A stretch of DNA of 15,376 nt from HGM11788 sp964654945 (GTDB taxonomy: Bacteria; Bacillota; Clostridia; Lachnospirales; CAG-274). Under the pieces are notes generated by a model. That model had not been told where the DNA came from. It did no database searches and was given only the letters and a program-made list of their open reading frames with translations. A program made the position numbers and the translations under genes. This document shows, one piece after another, positions 12,920-15,376 of this stretch (the first letter of the stretch is position 1; each line of letters begins with the position of its first letter). The DNA is taken from NCBI GenBank assembly GCA_964654945.1, contig CAZZLN010000046.1, positions 1 to 15,376 on the forward strand, given 5' to 3'.

Positions 12920-15376
12920 CTATTTACCTTCTTTTTCAGGTGAATTTTCCTCCTGGGGATCATAAGGCTCAAATTCTACAGGCTGATTTAATACAATCTG
13001 TGGGAAAGGAACATTTATGTTATTTCTGTCAAATATAATCTTAACACCACGCATAAGGGCTCTTTCTACTGCAGCCCTCTTATTTTCAGGACATTCAGCG
13101 GTTATTTTAATATTTACGCTGCTGTCTGCCAGAGCCACAACACCCAAATATTTAGGTACACTCACAATATCCGGAATAGTGTCACACAAAGATGGAAGCT
13201 CACGTGCAAGAACAGCCTCAACACGTTCGATTGATTCGCCATATTCTATGCCAATTTCACAGCTTGCAACAGAAAATTTTCTTGTCATATTCAAAACGCC
13301 TGAAATCTTGCTGTTATTAAGCACCTTTATGTTATGAACGGCATCTTCTATTTTTGTGGTTCTTAAGCCTATTTCAACAACTGTTCCTCTAAATCCGTCT
13401 ACGGTTATAATATCTCCTACTCTGAACTCACCCTCAAAAACTATAAATAATCCTGCAATAAGGTCAGAAATCAATGACTGGGCACCAAGACCTATAATAA
13501 GAGATAAAAGTCCTGCTGATGTCATAAGAGTTGAGGTATCTACACCAAAAATTCTCAATGCATTAAACACACTTATTATAATAGCAGCATATTTAATAAT
13601 TCCGCACATAAGTCTGCCAATGGTTTCTCCTCTTTGATTGGAGTTTCTTGCAATAAGCATAAACAGCCTTCTGAGAATTACAGCAGCCATATTTACAAAC
13701 ATTACCATAATTATAACATTTGTTAAAGAGAAAATGTTAAGGTTATTTTCCCATCCGCCGTTTATAATATAGACTAAAATAGATTCGTCCCCTTTATAGA
13801 ACAGACTTTTGTGAAGCCATATAATTACACATATAATCACAGCAATTATACCAAAAATCATATTTACTATAACTAAAAGCTTCTGCTCCGGTGTTTTTTC
13901 TTCCCATTTAGGCGACCTTAAACTAAATCTGCTCTCTACAGAGCTTATTGTGTTCACTGTTCCGTCTTCTCTGACACAGTTAAAATATACACTGTTTTCA
14001 TCTTTATCCTCAACAGCACGCCTAATCTCTTTAATATCATCTCTGTTGCTTATAACAAGAATATAAATAAGCATAATAAATATAAGCAAAGACACAACAA
14101 GAGTAATGCCAACAATGACAAGCCTTGTTCTGCCTATTTCTCTTTCAGGCACAGCAATATAAAGATAGTTGTCCTCAATTTCCGCTGAAGATGCAAAATA
14201 TTTTTGACCGTCAAATGTTATAAAATCGGAATATCCGTCTATAAACTCATTATCTGTCATACCAAGACTGTAAGCACTCTTGCCAATTAAATTTTCATCA
14301 GGATGGTATGTAATTTCTTTGGTTTCGCTTTCGCAATTTACAGCAAATACAATACCGTTGTTGCCCACCTTAATGCTTGCAAGGGATGAGTTTATGTCAA
14401 GAAGTGCAAGATTAAGTTTGCGGTTTTCTCCCGACATGGCAATCTGAAGCATACCTTTAACGACATTGTTTTCGTCATAAACTGCAGCACCTATATATTG
14501 ATTTAGAGTACCGTTATCATCTATTGTCATTTCCTGAATATAATAGTCCTGACCGCCGGACAGCACTGCCCAAAAGGCATTTGACTGATCCTCTTTTTTC
14601 TCACTAAGCTTTACAGTACCATGAGAAGCACTGGAAACAGTTGACTCACCTTGTACGTTAAAATAATATATATTCTTAACACTAAGCTTTCCTGCAAGCT
14701 CTGAAATACCTGCATTTGTCAAAAGCTGAGGACATTGTTCAATTATGTATGCTCCTATCTTACACTTGATAAGGTATCTGTTGTTATAGTTTTCATCCAA
14801 AAGGTCTGCCTTTTCGTCATATCCGCTTACAGTAGCCTTTATATCCGCTGTGTGCTGATTGTTGCTGACTGCGGTGTTGGATATAAAATAAAGGGTCTGT
14901 AAAAAAAACGATATTAGAAAAACAGCCGTAAATATAATCACCACAACAGGCACCATTTTTCTTAAAATATATTTATTAATAAATTTTTTGTGTGAATGCT
15001 TTAGGGCTGTAACCTCCATAAGGTCAGGGTTTGAAAGACCGTAATTCCAAACCATTATGCCATAGGTAATAAGCAGTGCAATAGCAATCAAAAGTATAAT
15101 AAGTGATGAAATAACCATAAATCTGTTGGTCTTCATCATTTCGGAATATGGCACAACTGCCAGAAGATAGCGATCCTCATCCTCTGCATTTGTGGCACAA
15201 AAATAACTTGTGTCATTTATTTTTATAAGTCCCTTAAAGCCGTTTTGAAGATTTTCCGGCTTAAGCCCCACCTCATAGGCAGAGGCATCTATAAGGGTAT
15301 TGCCGGGATAGGTTTCAATGGTATTTGTCAGCTTTTTAATTGAAAAAACAAAGCCGTTGTTGCCTATTGAAATATT
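12920..15376 (-). CDS. MscS-family channel with two tandem Cache-like sensor domains, N-terminus outside the window
   Basis: The frame is open to the right edge (818 residues visible), so the true start lies beyond it; the GTG at 15271 is internal to a conserved domain. Counting from the edge: the end of a first Cache-like domain (1-80, opening ISIGNNGFVFSI, ending YLLAVVPYSEM); a membrane helix (86-112); a second helix (141-165); a second sensor domain (166-416), whose end repeats the first (IKVGNNGIVFAV, YHPDENLIGKSAYSLGM, YLYIAVPEREI); a helix (419-443); a linker; and a channel part with helices at about 500-522, 550-575 and 590-610. The pore stretch SAGLLSLIIGLGAQSLISDLIAGLFIVFEGEFRVGD (about 620-655) is typical MscS, then the beta domain (IITVDGFRGTVVEIGLRTTKI) and the alpha/beta vestibule. 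MscS channels release solutes on membrane tension; here ligand sensing may be added. Ligand and role are unknown. Confidence 0.85.
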   Translation of the reverse strand, partial: NISIGNNGFVFSIKKLTNTIETYPGNTLIDASAYEVGLKPENLQNGFKGLIKINDTSYFCATNAEDEDRYLLAVVPYSEMMKTNRFMVISSLIILLIAIALLITYGIMVWNYGLSNPDLMEVTALKHSHKKFINKYILRKMVPVVVIIFTAVFLISFFLQTLYFISNTAVSNNQHTADIKATVSGYDEKADLLDENYNNRYLIKCKIGAYIIEQCPQLLTNAGISELAGKLSVKNIYYFNVQGESTVSSASHGTVKLSEKKEDQSNAFWAVLSGGQDYYIQEMTIDDNGTLNQYIGAAVYDENNVVKGMLQIAMSGENRKLNLALLDINSSLASIKVGNNGIVFAVNCESETKEITYHPDENLIGKSAYSLGMTDNEFIDGYSDFITFDGQKYFASSAEIEDNYLYIAVPEREIGRTRLVIVGITLVVSLLIFIMLIYILVISNRDDIKEIRRAVEDKDENSVYFNCVREDGTVNTISSVESRFSLRSPKWEEKTPEQKLLVIVNMIFGIIAVIICVIIWLHKSLFYKGDESILVYIINGGWENNLNIFSLTNVIIMVMFVNMAAVILRRLFMLIARNSNQRGETIGRLMCGIIKYAAIIISVFNALRIFGVDTSTLMTSAGLLSLIIGLGAQSLISDLIAGLFIVFEGEFRVGDIITVDGFRGTVVEIGLRTTKIEDAVHNIKVLNNSKISGVLNMTRKFSVASCEIGIEYGESIERVEAVLARELPSLCDTIPDIVSVPKYLGVVALADSSVNIKITAECPENKRAAVERALMRGVKIIFDRNNINVPFPQIVLNQPVEFEPYDPQEENSPEKEGK

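Noticed and set aside
15269..15271. GTG at 15271 as the start of the MscS gene
   Set aside because: The frame stays open to the edge and residues upstream of it (ISIGNNGFVFSI) match the second sensor repeat, so it is an internal codon.

Overview
The window looks like a chromosomal segment of a low-GC, AT-rich Gram-positive anaerobe of the Clostridia (Bacillota), plausibly Lachnospiraceae or a relative. The evidence is the gene order rpmH-rnpA-yidD-yidC-jag-mnmE-mnmG-rsmG, a long-form HPF, strong GGAGG-type ribosome binding sites, and a secreted CE12-type esterase with SLH-like repeats. The family assignment is inference; the sequence does not name the organism.

Every gene I can support lies on the minus strand, so it reads from right to left. 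From the right edge come: an MscS-family channel whose N-terminus lies outside the window (12920-15376); a clear promoter region (12796-12864); then rpmH (L34), rnpA (RNase P protein), yidD and yidC (membrane insertion), jag/khpB (KH-R3H RNA-binding protein), mnmE, a small zinc-ribbon membrane protein, mnmG and rsmG. This is the classical translation and membrane-biogenesis block usually found beside dnaA and oriC. It is followed, without a break and with one-base TAATG stop/start overlaps at two of the three junctions, by three genes that are not usual members: a GNAT acetyltransferase, an exported SGNH/CE12-type esterase with SLH-like repeats, and adenine deaminase. Most intergenic gaps are 10-25 bases, so much of this is probably one or a few polycistronic units, with hairpins between rpmH/rnpA, yidD/yidC and jag/mnmE as possible attenuation or processing points.

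Left of ade is a 535-base, very AT-rich non-coding stretch (824-1358). It carries a 55-bp imperfect tandem repeat, several inverted repeats and a cluster of DnaA-box sequences, two of which match TTATCCACA exactly. It looks like a replication origin or DnaA-binding locus, although dnaA is not in the window and rpmH is not flanked by dnaA on its upstream side. Left of that is hpf (ribosome hibernation factor) with its own terminator. The first 180 bases hold a chain of small hairpins ending in a plus-strand intrinsic terminator: an unidentified structured RNA or the end of a mobile element.

The three points most worth following are the double-sensor MscS channel, the DnaA-box and tandem-repeat region, and the unidentified structured element at the left edge.
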